Positions 17,772 to 27,842 of a stretch of DNA of 37,317 bases are shown here, piece after piece. The stretch's first letter is position 1. The number at the start of each line of letters is the position of its first letter. The translations under genes were made by a program, and so were the position numbers. The stretch is from Acidobacteriota bacterium (GTDB taxonomy: Bacteria > Acidobacteriota > Terriglobia > Terriglobales > Acidobacteriaceae). The stretch spans positions 1-37,317 of the forward strand of contig JAGWRX010000045.1 in the NCBI GenBank assembly GCA_028876395.1. Reading direction: 5' to 3'. The notes under the pieces are model-generated. The model was not told the origin of the DNA, ran no database searches, and saw nothing but the letters and a program-made list of their open reading frames with translations.

Positions 17772-18692
17772 TCAGGGGAGAGCAGCCGCAAGCGCCTTGT
17801 CCACCGTTGGGTGGGCGAACCGGAAGCCCGCAGCCAGCAATCGCGAGGGAACGGCGCGGGTGCTGGCCAGCAGCGCCTCATCGGCCATCTGGCCAAGGGC
17901 AAGCCGCAGGGCAAACGCAGGCGCGGGCAAAAAAGCCGGCCGCTGGAGCTGCCGGGCCAGCGCGCCTGTAAACTCCGCGTTGGTTACGGGCCGGGGTGCG
18001 GTCAGGTTCACCGGCCCGGCCAGGGCAGGCGTCTCCAGCGCGAACAGCACCGCGCGCATGGCATCCTCCAGGCTGATCCAGCTCATCCATTGCCGGCCAT
18101 TGCCAAGCCGTCCTCCCAGCCCCAGGCGGAACAAGGGAAGCATCCGCGCCAGCGCCCCCGGGCCCGGCCCCAGCACCACGCCAAAGCGAAGATGCGCCAC
18201 GCGGATGCCGGCCTCAACCGCGGGCTGTGCCGCGGCCTCCCATTCATGGCACAGATCGGCCAGAAAGCCCTTGCCGGGCGGCGATGTTTCATCCAGCAGC
18301 TCATCGTCGCGGTCGCCGTAAATGCCAACCGCCGATGCCACCAGCAGAGTGTTGGGCGGTTTGCGCAGGCCCGCCAGCAGGCTTGCCAGCGCGCGGGTCG
18401 AGTCCACGCGGCTGGTTGTCATCTCTTGCCGGTAGGCTGCCGTCCAGCGATGTCCGGCCACGTTGGCGCCCGACAGATGAACGGCCGCCGCGCATCCTTC
18501 CAGCGCGGCCGTGTCGGCCACTGCGGGTTCCACCGCGGGATTCCACTCAAGCTGGCCTTGCGCGGCGGTCGCTCCGCGAACCAATTGAAGCGTGGGTATC
18601 CCCAGCGCCTCAAGAGCCCGGCGCAAGGACCCGCCCAGCAAGCCCGATGCGCCGCTCAAAACAACCCGGGATGAAGTCTCACTCATCTGCAT
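17772..18692 (-). CDS. TIGR01777 family SDR/epimerase (YfcH-like)
   Basis: NAD(P)-binding short-chain dehydrogenase-like protein of the TIGR01777/YfcH group, about 306 residues. The Rossmann nucleotide loop is GASGLLGGSL near the N-terminus. Family blocks follow: VHLSGANVAGHRW, LLVASAVGIYGDRDDELLDE, RFGVVLGPGPGALARMLPLFRLGLGG, WISLEDAMRAV and GPVNLTAPRPVTNAEF, ending with the C-terminal DUF1731-like part. Three starts are possible within four codons (GTG 18698, ATG 18692, ATG 18686), with no clear Shine-Dalgarno sequence for any of them. It is divergent from the XRE-cupin regulator. The substrate of this family is not established. Confidence 0.93.
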   Translation of the reverse strand: MQMSETSSRVVLSGASGLLGGSLRRALEALGIPTLQLVRGATAAQGQLEWNPAVEPAVADTAALEGCAAAVHLSGANVAGHRWTAAYRQEMTTSRVDSTRALASLLAGLRKPPNTLLVASAVGIYGDRDDELLDETSPPGKGFLADLCHEWEAAAQPAVEAGIRVAHLRFGVVLGPGPGALARMLPLFRLGLGGRLGNGRQWMSWISLEDAMRAVLFALETPALAGPVNLTAPRPVTNAEFTGALARQLQRPAFLPAPAFALRLALGQMADEALLASTRAVPSRLLAAGFRFAHPTVDKALAAALP

Positions 18693-18781
18693 ATTCACAG
18701 GATGGATTTCTCTTTGCCTTTGATGAATTCAATGTGGTTTGCCGAGTCTACAAGGTTTTAGTATCATGGGAACATATTTTG

Positions 18782-18803
18782 ACCGGGACAACATTTGCCC
18801 GGT
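18782..18803. promoter_or_regulatory. Possible operator upstream of the XRE-cupin gene
   Basis: Inverted repeat ACCGGG / CCCGGT with a 10-base centre that is itself nearly symmetric. It lies 21 bases before the regulator start, in the divergent spacer shared with the SDR gene. Its position would suit autoregulation, but this is inference. Confidence 0.35.
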
Positions 18804-18824
18804 GCGCACCCGGGGAGGGAGCCG

Positions 18825-19550
18825 ATGACGGAACTTGCAGCGGTTCGCAGCGAAGAGACACAGAAATCGCAGGTGGATACGGAAACCACCGAGAGATTCA
18901 TTGCAGAGAAGCACATTGGCGAACGCATCAAGCGGCTCCGGCTCAAGAAGTCCATGGGGTTGGTCGAGTTGGGCAAGCACACGGGGCTTTCGGCAAGCTT
19001 CCTATCGCAGCTTGAGACCGGTCGCGTGGTGCCCACGCTGCGCAATCTGGCGCGCATCGCCATGGTCTTCTCCAAAGACCTGTCCTACTTCTTCGAGGCT
19101 GAGCCACAGGCCATGTTCCGCGTGCACCGGCGCAAGGAGCGCGTCCGCCTGCCGCAGACCGGCGTGGACGATCCCACCTATTTCTTCGAGAGCCTGGGCT
19201 ACATGGTGCCCGACCGGCACATGGACCCCTACTTCGCCCAGTTCGTTCCGCTCGACAAGAACCAGGAGCCGAGGGCGCACGTGCATCCCGGCTATGAATT
19301 CCTTTATGTGCTCGAAGGCGAGCTGGATCTTCGCCACGGCGAGCACCACTGCACGCTGGCGGCGGGGGACGCGGTCTATTTTGATGCCAGCACTCCGCAC
19401 TCCTATGCCTGCTCGGGGAAAAAGCCTGCTGACGCCCTGATTGTGACCATGCACCAGCCGCCGCCGGCCCAACCTGTGCCGGTCCTGCGCCCCACAGGCC
19501 CGCGCGCACTGGCGGGCAGCCCGAGTGCTGCCGCAGCGGGCCATCGGTAG
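18825..19550 (+). CDS. XRE family transcriptional regulator with cupin sensor domain
   Basis: DNA-binding regulator of 241 residues. An HTH_3/XRE domain spans about 31-82 (IGERIKRLRL ... LVELGKHTGLSASFLSQLE ... PTLRNLARIA). A C-terminal cupin_2 domain follows from about residue 140, with the conserved small-barrel pattern HVHPGYEFLYVLEGELDL and GDAVYFDASTPHSY. The two His in HVHP and the later His are the expected metal or ligand positions. The tail is Pro/Ala-rich. GGAGGG five bases before ATG 18825 fixes the start over the GTG/ATG choices upstream. Such HTH-cupin proteins often control nearby metabolism; here the divergent SDR gene is the closest candidate target. Confidence 0.92.
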   Translation: MTELAAVRSEETQKSQVDTETTERFIAEKHIGERIKRLRLKKSMGLVELGKHTGLSASFLSQLETGRVVPTLRNLARIAMVFSKDLSYFFEAEPQAMFRVHRRKERVRLPQTGVDDPTYFFESLGYMVPDRHMDPYFAQFVPLDKNQEPRAHVHPGYEFLYVLEGELDLRHGEHHCTLAAGDAVYFDASTPHSYACSGKKPADALIVTMHQPPPAQPVPVLRPTGPRALAGSPSAAAAGHR

Positions 19551-19858
19551 CGGGCAAACAAGACACCCATTAGAAGTACCGCGGGTCGCTTCGAGTGACG
19601 GATGCATCTCCTCTGCCATTCGTAATGCTCCTTCTTCGTCCCTTTCCACGAATTTCGTGAGCACCGGCGCAAGAGCGGGCGTCTCCTTCTCCATTCTCTC
19701 CAATTGTGAGCTAGGTCACCGACAGGCCTTCTGCGCTCTGGCTTCAATGGAATCCAGAAGTGAGAGACGTCCCCTGATTTAGCTCGTTCGGCGAAGAGCC
19801 TGCTTCCTGCTGTCCTCAGCTGCCTTAGTCGGGAATTCACGATCGGAGGATGGCGACA
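19551..19858. other. Gene-free spacer before the cytochrome gene
   Basis: About 308 bases with no convincing gene. A minus-strand frame (19546-19703) reads MEKETPALAPVLTKFVERD and more, which looks faintly protein-like but dissolves into the antisense of the regulator; it may be a gene remnant. The last bases hold GGAGG (19845-19849), the ribosome-binding site of the next gene. Confidence 0.35.
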
Positions 19859-21514
19859 ATGAAGCAAGGGGTTTCGTTTCTGGTTCTTGGCGGCCTGCTC
19901 AGCCTGATGTCATGCAGTGTTGGTGGAGGCGGAGACAACGGCAGCACAACTCCTGTCACTCCGCCGCCTCCGCCTGCGCAGTCCGGCTCGTACATTGTCA
20001 CGGCCTGGAGCGAGCTGGGGATGCATTGCATCGACGGCAAGGACTACTCCATCTTTGCGGTGCTGCCTCCGTATAACACCTTGCACGCCCAGGTCGTCCA
20101 GCGCGGCGATCCGCCTGCGGCTGCCACGGGCGTCACGGTTACTTACCAGGCAATCGCCGATACGACAGGCTCAATCAACACCTCCAGCGCGGGGAAGACA
20201 AATTTCTGGACCTATGTGCGCACGCTCTTCCTGGCGAACGTGAATCCCGATGTGGGACTGACCGGGAATCCAGTACAAAGCAACACGCCGCATCCGATGA
20301 CCTATAACAGCGCACTGGGGGCGTGGGAGGCCACGGCTATCCCGACCCTGCCATATGACGACAACGGGAATCGCAATCCCTATCCGATGGTGAAAGTCGT
20401 GGTGAAGGATGCGGCAGGCAACACGCTGGCCACCACCACAGCGGTGCTGGCGGTGAGCGATGAGATGACCTGCTCCACCTGTCATGCGTCGGGAAGCAAC
20501 GTGGCTGCCGAGCCGTCGTCCGGCTGGGAGAACAACTCCGACGCAGCGAAGGACGTGAAGCTCAATATTTTGAAAAAACACGACGATCGCTGGGACATCA
20601 CTTCCTATCTGCCAACGCTGCAGGGCATGGGCTACACCTACCAGTCGAGCCTGTATCAGACGGCCAAGGCCGGAACTCCGATTCTTTGCGCGGCCTGTCA
20701 TGGCAGCAATGCGCTCAGCGCTGCCGGTCTTCCCGGCATCCATCCGCTCACCCAGGACATGCATACGCTGCACGGCCCTGTAATCAACCCGTCCACTGGC
20801 ACGAGCCTGGACAACGCAACAACTCCATACGCATCCTGCTACCTTTGCCATCCCGGACCGCAGACCAAATGCCAGCGCGGCGCGATGAACAAGACGGCTT
20901 GCTACGACTGCCATGGGAATCTCAGCAAGGTGGGCGCGGCCACGCGGCAGGGATGGCTCGATCTGCCTTCGTGCCAGATGTGCCACACGGGCGGAACCCG
21001 CTATACGAGCACCTTCGACTCGACCGGCGCCTGGCGCTCGACCACGGACACAACCTTTGCAACGAATCCTGACAAGCCCTCCGCAGGCAAGAGCCTCTAC
21101 CGGTACAGCGTCGGGCATGGTGGGCTTTATTGCTCCGCGTGTCATGGATCGCAGCACGCTGAGTATCCAAGCCTGCAGCCAAACGACAATGTGTACAGCA
21201 CGAATCTGCAGGGGTATGCGGGCAAGATTGTTGAGTGCACGGTGTGCCATGTGAGTGCGCCAACCACGCAGAACGGCGGCCCGCACGGCATGCACAACAT
21301 CGACCAGGGCTGGATCAGCCAGCACCGTCAATACGCAAGCAACGGTGGCTACTCGAAGTGCGCCTATTGCCACGGCGCTACCTATCAGGGCACGCCGCTC
21401 TCTGCCGTTGCAACCGCGCGCACGTTCACGGTGAATGACAACGGGACAAAGACCTTTGCCGCGGGGCACCAGGTGAGCTGTTACGACTGCCACAACGGGC
21501 CGACCGGCGACTGA
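19859..21514 (+). CDS. Multihaem c-type cytochrome lipoprotein (nine CXXCH motifs)
   Basis: Exported protein of 551 residues with nine CXXCH haem-attachment motifs: CSTCH, CAACH, CYLCH, CYDCH, CQMCH, CSACH, CTVCH, CAYCH, CYDCH. All lie in the C-terminal two thirds. The first 20 residues are a leader ending in LMSC, an acceptable lipobox, followed by a Gly/Pro-rich linker, so it is probably a lipid-anchored extracytoplasmic electron carrier. A conserved non-haem N-terminal domain starts SYIVTAWSELGMHCIDGKDYS and contains LPPYNTLHAQ. The start is ATG 19859 because GGAGG lies 9 bases upstream; for the ATG at 19850 the same GGAGG would touch the start codon. No cytochrome maturation, porin or oxidoreductase partner genes are adjacent. 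Confidence 0.9.
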   Translation: MKQGVSFLVLGGLLSLMSCSVGGGGDNGSTTPVTPPPPPAQSGSYIVTAWSELGMHCIDGKDYSIFAVLPPYNTLHAQVVQRGDPPAAATGVTVTYQAIADTTGSINTSSAGKTNFWTYVRTLFLANVNPDVGLTGNPVQSNTPHPMTYNSALGAWEATAIPTLPYDDNGNRNPYPMVKVVVKDAAGNTLATTTAVLAVSDEMTCSTCHASGSNVAAEPSSGWENNSDAAKDVKLNILKKHDDRWDITSYLPTLQGMGYTYQSSLYQTAKAGTPILCAACHGSNALSAAGLPGIHPLTQDMHTLHGPVINPSTGTSLDNATTPYASCYLCHPGPQTKCQRGAMNKTACYDCHGNLSKVGAATRQGWLDLPSCQMCHTGGTRYTSTFDSTGAWRSTTDTTFATNPDKPSAGKSLYRYSVGHGGLYCSACHGSQHAEYPSLQPNDNVYSTNLQGYAGKIVECTVCHVSAPTTQNGGPHGMHNIDQGWISQHRQYASNGGYSKCAYCHGATYQGTPLSAVATARTFTVNDNGTKTFAAGHQVSCYDCHNGPTGD

Positions 21515-21527
21515 GAATTCTATGCGC

Positions 21528-21977
21528 TCAGCCCCGGTTGCATTCCCCCGGCCTGATCTCTGGAAAGGCCGGCGGAGTGGGCTGGCCGTCGCTCTCCAGC
21601 GCGTGCAGCCACTCGCGGACCTCTGCAAGCAGCGGCGCGACGGCGATTCCGCCGAAGTGGGCCGGGCGGCCTTCGAGTTTCCGCTGCACTCTGCGCAGGA
21701 GAGAGACTGCGCCGGCGCGATTGCCGGCCTGCAGATGATGGAATGCCGCCGTCAACTGAATCAATGCCTGCAGAAAGCTCTTCTCCGGCTCATGGAGCCG
21801 CAGCCAGGCGCTTTCCCAGTGTTCGTGCGCTTCAAAGAATTCATTTCTGCGGTAGCAGGCAAGACCGGTTGCGAGTTCCCCGTACGTCCAATCGAGAGTC
21901 ACACATCCATCATCTTCGATGGTCCTGCGGCCTTTCAACGGCGTCAAACGGAAGAACTGCGCGACCGTGCGGTGCAT
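21528..21977 (-). CDS. DUF309 domain protein
   Basis: Small soluble helical protein, 149 residues. The DUF309 core is clear: GLACYRRNEFFEAHEHWESAWL, then EKSFLQALIQLTAAFHHLQAGN, then a helical end. The conserved FEAHEHWE segment suggests a functional acidic and histidine cluster, but the family has no assigned activity. It starts 9 bases after the stop of the upstream deoxynucleotidase gene on the same strand, so they probably form a two-gene operon. It is convergent with the cytochrome gene, 13 bases apart. Confidence 0.85.
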   Translation of the reverse strand: MHRTVAQFFRLTPLKGRRTIEDDGCVTLDWTYGELATGLACYRRNEFFEAHEHWESAWLRLHEPEKSFLQALIQLTAAFHHLQAGNRAGAVSLLRRVQRKLEGRPAHFGGIAVAPLLAEVREWLHALESDGQPTPPAFPEIRPGECNRG

Positions 21978-21986
21978 GGGCCGCGG

Positions 21987-22559
21987 CTACTCCCGGATGC
22001 CCGCGAAAAACTCCGCCACTTCCTGCCAGTTGTTCACGCGGGTGAAGCCTGTGGCCGCAAGGTTGTGCGGCGCGGAATAGAGCAGGCCGTGGCCCTCGAA
22101 GCGCTGCAGATTGCGGGGCAGATCGTCGATGAGGAAATCGGCGCGCAGAATGCTCTTGTTGCCGCAGAAGACGTAGTGCGTGGGCGGGATGAACGGGAAG
22201 TGGCGCTGCAGCCAGCGGTATTTGGGGCCGAGCGAGTTGGGCACGGTCATGGCCTGGGTGGCGATGAAGATTTCAAAGCGCGCGCTCAGATCCTTGAGCA
22301 CATCCTGCGAGCCGGGCATCAGCGCGAGATCCTCAAAGAAGTCCTCGGCGTCAAGGAAAGCGCGCAGTTGCTGCTGGCGGTCGAGCGGGGCAATTTCCCA
22401 GAGGCCCTTGCCGGCCAGGTCATCAGGCGTCACTTCCTCGTCAAAGGTCTGGTTGTAGCGGCGAAGGTGCTCGGCGAGCGTGTCCGCCATCACCTCATCC
22501 ATGTCCACACAAATGCGCCGCACAGCCCGCTCCTCGTTCACGCAGGGAATGAACCGCAT
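21987..22559 (-). CDS. 5'-nucleotidase, deoxy (pyrimidine)/cytosolic type C, HAD family
   Basis: HAD-superfamily phosphatase of the 5'(3')-deoxyribonucleotidase type, 190 residues, no signal peptide. The catalytic motif I is VDMDEVMADT with both aspartates. The substrate segment is GLWEIAPL, motif II appears at FIATQAM, and the late acidic motif is FLIDDLPRNL, where the second aspartate pair binds magnesium. These enzymes remove phosphate from deoxynucleoside monophosphates and help balance dNTP pools. The start is ATG 22559, preceded by a short AGGGA. First gene of a pair with the DUF309 gene. Confidence 0.9.
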   Translation of the reverse strand: MRFIPCVNEERAVRRICVDMDEVMADTLAEHLRRYNQTFDEEVTPDDLAGKGLWEIAPLDRQQQLRAFLDAEDFFEDLALMPGSQDVLKDLSARFEIFIATQAMTVPNSLGPKYRWLQRHFPFIPPTHYVFCGNKSILRADFLIDDLPRNLQRFEGHGLLYSAPHNLAATGFTRVNNWQEVAEFFAGIRE

Positions 22560-22600
22560 GATTCCCTATATCAAGGTTATCAGGAAGCGAGTGTTGCGCC

Positions 22601-23386
22601 CTAGTCGCCGGCCTGCTGGGGCTTGCGGACGGCGCGGCCGGTGCTGCCTGCTGGCGCCGGTTGCGGCTGCTTGGGCGCCGGCGCCATGGCGGGGTCCCAG
22701 TAGAGCAGGCGGCCGCAACTGTCGCAGGGCAACAGCTCGCCCTCGCGCAGCTGGTTCCACGTCTGCGGGCGCACGCCCATGCGGCAGCCGGTGCACTGCT
22801 GGTTTTCCGCGCGGGCCAGGCCGGTGCCGCGGCTGGCGGCCAGGCGGTCATAGCGCGTGAGCCACTCCTGTTCAATGACCTTGCGCAGTTCTCCGCGCTC
22901 AACCTGCAGCCCTGCCTGCTCGCGGCCAATCTCCTGCTGGCGCAGGGCGATGCGTTCGCGGGTTTTGTCGAGCGCGGCGGCTAGTTCCTCCACCTGGGCG
23001 CGCGCGGCGGCCAGCGCGGCCTCCTGCGTCTCGGTGCGCTCCAGGCTGGCAAACTCCTCGTTTTCCAGGCGCTCGACTTCGCTCTCGGCAAAGCTCACTT
23101 CGTGCTCAATGGCCGCGGCCTGTGCTGGCGTGGTCACGGAATCCTGCTGGGCGCGGTAGCGCGCGGCCTTCTGCCGATGTCCCGCAATGTCGCGCTCCAG
23201 GCGCATTCGCAGCGAGTCCTCGCGGCTGAGCGCATCGGATGCCTCGGCTGCCTGGCGTTGCGCGGCGGCGAGCGCGGCCTCAGCCTGGGCGATTTCTGCG
23301 GGCAGGGCTCGCGCGGTTTGCGCCAGGCGAGCCAGCTCCAGATCGACATTTTGCAGCTTTACGAGATTTTCAATATGCGCTTGCAT
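22601..23386 (-). CDS. Coiled-coil protein with C4-type zinc ribbon (COG1579)
   Basis: Protein of 261 residues. The first 190 or so residues are almost all Ala/Glu/Arg-rich coiled coil (heptads run from VDLELARLAQTARALP to about IEQEWLTRYDRLAA). The C-terminal zinc ribbon has two cysteine pairs, CTGC and CDSC, spaced as in the family, with GRLLYWDP after the last pair. The tail is Pro/Gln-rich and poorly conserved. The start is placed at ATG 23386 (MQAHIENLVKLQ); a TTG at 23398 would add four residues. Members of this group are found in most bacteria and are suspected nucleic acid-associated proteins. It lies 41 bases upstream of the deoxynucleotidase gene on the same strand. Confidence 0.9.
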   Translation of the reverse strand: MQAHIENLVKLQNVDLELARLAQTARALPAEIAQAEAALAAAQRQAAEASDALSREDSLRMRLERDIAGHRQKAARYRAQQDSVTTPAQAAAIEHEVSFAESEVERLENEEFASLERTETQEAALAAARAQVEELAAALDKTRERIALRQQEIGREQAGLQVERGELRKVIEQEWLTRYDRLAASRGTGLARAENQQCTGCRMGVRPQTWNQLREGELLPCDSCGRLLYWDPAMAPAPKQPQPAPAGSTGRAVRKPQQAGD

Positions 23387-23611
23387 CCGTGCCAGCAAGT
23401 TTACGGCATGCAGCGTCGAATACGAAAATGACGGCGTCGTGCCGCTGAGACAATATGAGTCAGGCGGGGAGGGGAATTGACCGGCTCGCGCCTATCTTTC
23501 CGGCGAGGAAAAGCGTGAATCCCGCCGACAGAGGGCGGCATGAACTACACCGCTGCCTCAGCGGCTGGGGCGGCAACCGGAGGCCATCTTCGCAGCCATC
23601 GCGGCAGATAT

Positions 23612-23657
23612 GTTAGCTTGGCTCTCGTCACACTGTTGCCAATTCCACGAGCAACGG
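23612..23657 (+). promoter_or_regulatory. Leader copy 1: shared block with dyad, before GH13 gene 1
   Basis: This block matches the block at 25513-25558 before the second GH13 gene (both have TTAGCTTGGCT or TAGCTTGGCT, TCGTCACAC and ACGAGCA). Inside is a 25-base dyad: CTGTTGC at 23633-23639, 11-base centre, GCAACGG at 23651-23657, one mismatch between arms. It ends 20 bases before the ATG. Confidence 0.5.
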
Positions 23658-23677
23658 AATGAAGACAAGGAACCGCA

Positions 23678-25438
<1,761 letters not shown>

Positions 25439-25468
25439 CTCGACCCAGCCAACGAAGAGAAGGTACAT

Positions 25469-25506
25469 GAGGCGATGCTCCGGGCACTCCCCGGCAGCAT
25501 CGCCTC
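25469..25506 (+). promoter_or_regulatory. Long hairpin between the two GH13 genes
   Basis: Stem GAGGCGATGCT / AGCATCGCCTC (11 bp, perfect), then CCGGG / CCCGG after a one-base bulge, loop CACTC. It starts about 30 bases after the first GH13 stop and has no T-run. It could weaken read-through or protect the upstream mRNA end. The region before copy 1 has a shorter hairpin (CCGCTG/CAGCGG, 23550-23564) at a comparable place. Confidence 0.5.
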
Positions 25507-25512
25507 GGATGT

Positions 25513-25558
25513 GGTAGCTTGGCTTTCGTCACACCGTTGCCGGATTTACGAGCAGCGG
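25513..25558 (+). promoter_or_regulatory. Leader copy 2: shared block with dyad, before GH13 gene 2
   Basis: Second copy of the leader block seen at 23612-23657. Dyad arms are CCGTTGC at 25534-25540 and GCAGCGG at 25552-25558, again with an 11-base centre and one mismatch, but in the other arm. It ends 21 bases before the ATG at 25580. Confidence 0.5.
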
Positions 25559-25579
25559 ACACACATAGAGGAGACCGCA

Positions 25580-27391
25580 ATGCATTGGACCAAACGTATT
25601 GCCACCGGTGCGATGGCACTGGCGCTGAGCTGTGCCGCGCCTTACGCCATTGCGCAACACCACGCAGCCAAGGCCGCAGCGCAGGTTGCCGCATCTGCCA
25701 GCAGCGAGCAGGACTGGTGGAAGAACGCCGTGATCTATGAGGTGTATCCACGCAGTTTTCAGGACACGAACAACGATGGCATCGGCGACCTGAACGGCAT
25801 TACCAAACGCCTTGACTACCTGAAGGAACTGGGCGTGGATGCCATCTGGCTTTCGCCCATCTATCCCTCGCCGCAGGCAGACTTCGGCTACGACATTTCC
25901 GACTACGAGAACATCGATCCGCAGTACGGCACGCTGGCCGACTTTGATCGCCTCATCGCCGAGGCCAACAAACGTCACATCCGCGTCATCATGGATATGG
26001 TGATGAACCACAGCTCCGACGAGCACAAGTGGTTCCTTGAGTCGCGCTCCTCGCGGGACAATCCCTATCGCGACTGGTATGTGTGGCGCGACGGCAAGGG
26101 CGAAACGGCCACCAGCAAGGGCGAGCCGCCCAACAACTGGCAGTCCGCATTCGGCCACTCCGCATGGCAGTGGGACGAGAAGACGCGCCAGTACTACTAC
26201 CACAAGTTCTACGTGAAGCAGCCTGACCTGAACTGGGATAACCCCAAGGTTCATGAGGCATTCAAGGGCATCATCGACTTCTGGCTCAAGCGCGGCGTGG
26301 GCGGCTTCCGGTTCGACGCCATTACCACCTTGTATGAAGACCCCAACCTGACCGATGAGGGCGTCGTTAAAGACAAAAATGGCGAGCCCATCATGAATGC
26401 CTTCGGCGAGCCGGAGCTGGATGACTCGAGGACTGACAACCTGCCCGGCGTTCATCCTGTGATGCAGGAGATGCGCGCCACCGCCGATCAATTCGATTCC
26501 GACGCCTTTCCCGGCAAGCGTGTGCTGATTGGCGAAACGTATCTGCCCAATATCGGCGAACTGGAGAAGATGTACGGCCCCGCGGGCAAGCCCGAGTTCG
26601 AGCTGCCGATGGACACACTGCTCGGCTTTATCAACAAGCTGGATGTGGCCACCTTCCGCACTAGGCTGACCGATGCGGAAGACAAACTTGGCGGCCACAT
26701 TCCGCTGTTGGTATTTGACAATCACGACAACCCGCGCCTCGACGCCCGGTATGGCGACGGCGTGCACAACACGGACATTGAGCGCGTCATCTCAACCATC
26801 CTCTTCGCCAGCCGCGGAGCCGCGCTGTTCTACTACGGCGACGAGATCGGCATGAAGACCACTCCGCCCACGCGCAAGGAAGACGTGAAGGACCCGGTCG
26901 GCGTGACCGGCTGGCCCAAGGAGAAGGGCCGCGACGGCGAGCGCACCCCAATGCAGTGGGACGCGGACGCCAATGCGGGCTTTACTGCCGCCGGGGTTAA
27001 ACCCTGGCTGCCCGTGCCGCCCAGCTACACCACCGTCAATGTACAGGCCGAGCAGCCGAGCCCAGACTCGTTGCTGACGTGGTACAAGGAGCTGATCCGG
27101 CTGAAGAAGACCAATCCGGCCTTCGCCGAAGGCAAGAACGTGCTGCTCGATACGGCGAATATCAAGGTGCTGAGCTGGATGCGCCAGCTGCCCGGAGCGC
27201 CGACGGTAGTGGTCTCCGTCAACTTCACGGCTGAGCCGCAGACCGTGAGCCTGGCCATCCCCGGTGTTGACCCCGGCGCCAGCGGGAAAGTCAGGACGCT
27301 GCTCAAGACGCCGGGCGCCCAGGATCCAGCCTCGTTAGGCGCCATCGCGCTGGGGCCCTTCGGTGTCTACATCGGCGAGGTGCAGCAGTAG
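25580..27391 (+). CDS. Secreted GH13 alpha-glucosidase (oligo-1,6-glucosidase-like), copy 2
   Basis: Second GH13 enzyme, 603 residues, clearly a paralogue of the preceding gene: the same start (MHWT), the same DGIGD, YPSP, WQSxFGHSAWQWDEKT and EKGRDGERTPMQWD blocks. The signal peptide ends near AAPYAIAQ. The triad is Asp246 (FRFDAI), Glu319 (IGETY) and Asp383 (DNHDNPR). The acid/base neighbourhood (IGETY versus VTEAD) and an insertion after LYEDPNLTDEG differ from copy 1, which suggests a different substrate range. GAGGAG at 25567-25573 supports ATG 25580; a longer frame to 25475 runs through the leader hairpin and is rejected. Confidence 0.92.
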   Translation: MHWTKRIATGAMALALSCAAPYAIAQHHAAKAAAQVAASASSEQDWWKNAVIYEVYPRSFQDTNNDGIGDLNGITKRLDYLKELGVDAIWLSPIYPSPQADFGYDISDYENIDPQYGTLADFDRLIAEANKRHIRVIMDMVMNHSSDEHKWFLESRSSRDNPYRDWYVWRDGKGETATSKGEPPNNWQSAFGHSAWQWDEKTRQYYYHKFYVKQPDLNWDNPKVHEAFKGIIDFWLKRGVGGFRFDAITTLYEDPNLTDEGVVKDKNGEPIMNAFGEPELDDSRTDNLPGVHPVMQEMRATADQFDSDAFPGKRVLIGETYLPNIGELEKMYGPAGKPEFELPMDTLLGFINKLDVATFRTRLTDAEDKLGGHIPLLVFDNHDNPRLDARYGDGVHNTDIERVISTILFASRGAALFYYGDEIGMKTTPPTRKEDVKDPVGVTGWPKEKGRDGERTPMQWDADANAGFTAAGVKPWLPVPPSYTTVNVQAEQPSPDSLLTWYKELIRLKKTNPAFAEGKNVLLDTANIKVLSWMRQLPGAPTVVVSVNFTAEPQTVSLAIPGVDPGASGKVRTLLKTPGAQDPASLGAIALGPFGVYIGEVQQ

Positions 27392-27419
27392 TCAAAGACC
27401 AACAAGCCCGCAACAAAAA

Positions 27420-27451
27420 CCGGCGGCTTTCGCATCTAAGAAAGCCGCCGG
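27420..27451. terminator. Bidirectional terminator after GH13 gene 2
   Basis: Perfect 12-bp stem (CCGGCGGCTTTC / GAAAGCCGCCGG, 8-base loop). On the minus strand it is followed by TTTTTG, so it also suits the small leftward gene that ends at 27473. Confidence 0.8.
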
Positions 27452-27472
27452 CGCCTTTATGCTGATTCGCCG

Positions 27473-27700
27473 TCAGAGGTCCTCGCCCGGATCGTCCTCA
27501 GCAATGCTGTAGTTGGAATCGGCTGCCTCGATTTCGGCCTGGCGAAGGCGCGTGAGCGTCTTTCTATAGAACCATGCAGCCGCCAGACCACCGGCCAGCG
27601 CCGAGGCTGCCGCCACCACTCCCATTCTGAGCCAGCCCGAGGGAGGCGGATTATCCGTCTGCTTGTCTGGATAAGGTGAAGATTCCAGTGGACCTTCCAT
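27473..27700 (-). CDS. Small single-pass membrane protein, unknown function
   Basis: 75-residue ORF with no recognised family. Residues 26-44 form one clear transmembrane helix (MGVVAAASALAGGLAAAWF), with a Pro-rich N-terminus before it and a basic then acidic C-terminal tail (RKTLTRLRQAEIE, ending EDDPGEDL). The positive-inside pattern puts the tail in the cytoplasm. Another frame in the same place (27457-27723) has no such pattern and is rejected. The Shine-Dalgarno sequence is weak (AGGAG lies 16 bases upstream). Shares a bidirectional terminator with GH13 gene 2. Confidence 0.5.
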   Translation of the reverse strand: MEGPLESSPYPDKQTDNPPPSGWLRMGVVAAASALAGGLAAAWFYRKTLTRLRQAEIEAADSNYSIAEDDPGEDL

Positions 27701-27842
27701 AGATGCTGTGCTGCGCTCCTCATGGCTTATCCGCTGTGGCGGGCGGAGGTAGTCCAGAAATTTAGATGCGGCAGGACCCTCAGGAGTTTCTATACCGCAT
27801 TGTGAGAAAATTTCGATTTCTGTATTTGCTTTCTTCCGAATC

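Noticed and set aside
20171..21628. Minus-strand ORF of 485 residues opposite the cytochrome
   Set aside because: Antisense of the nine-CXXCH protein; the composition is not protein-like.
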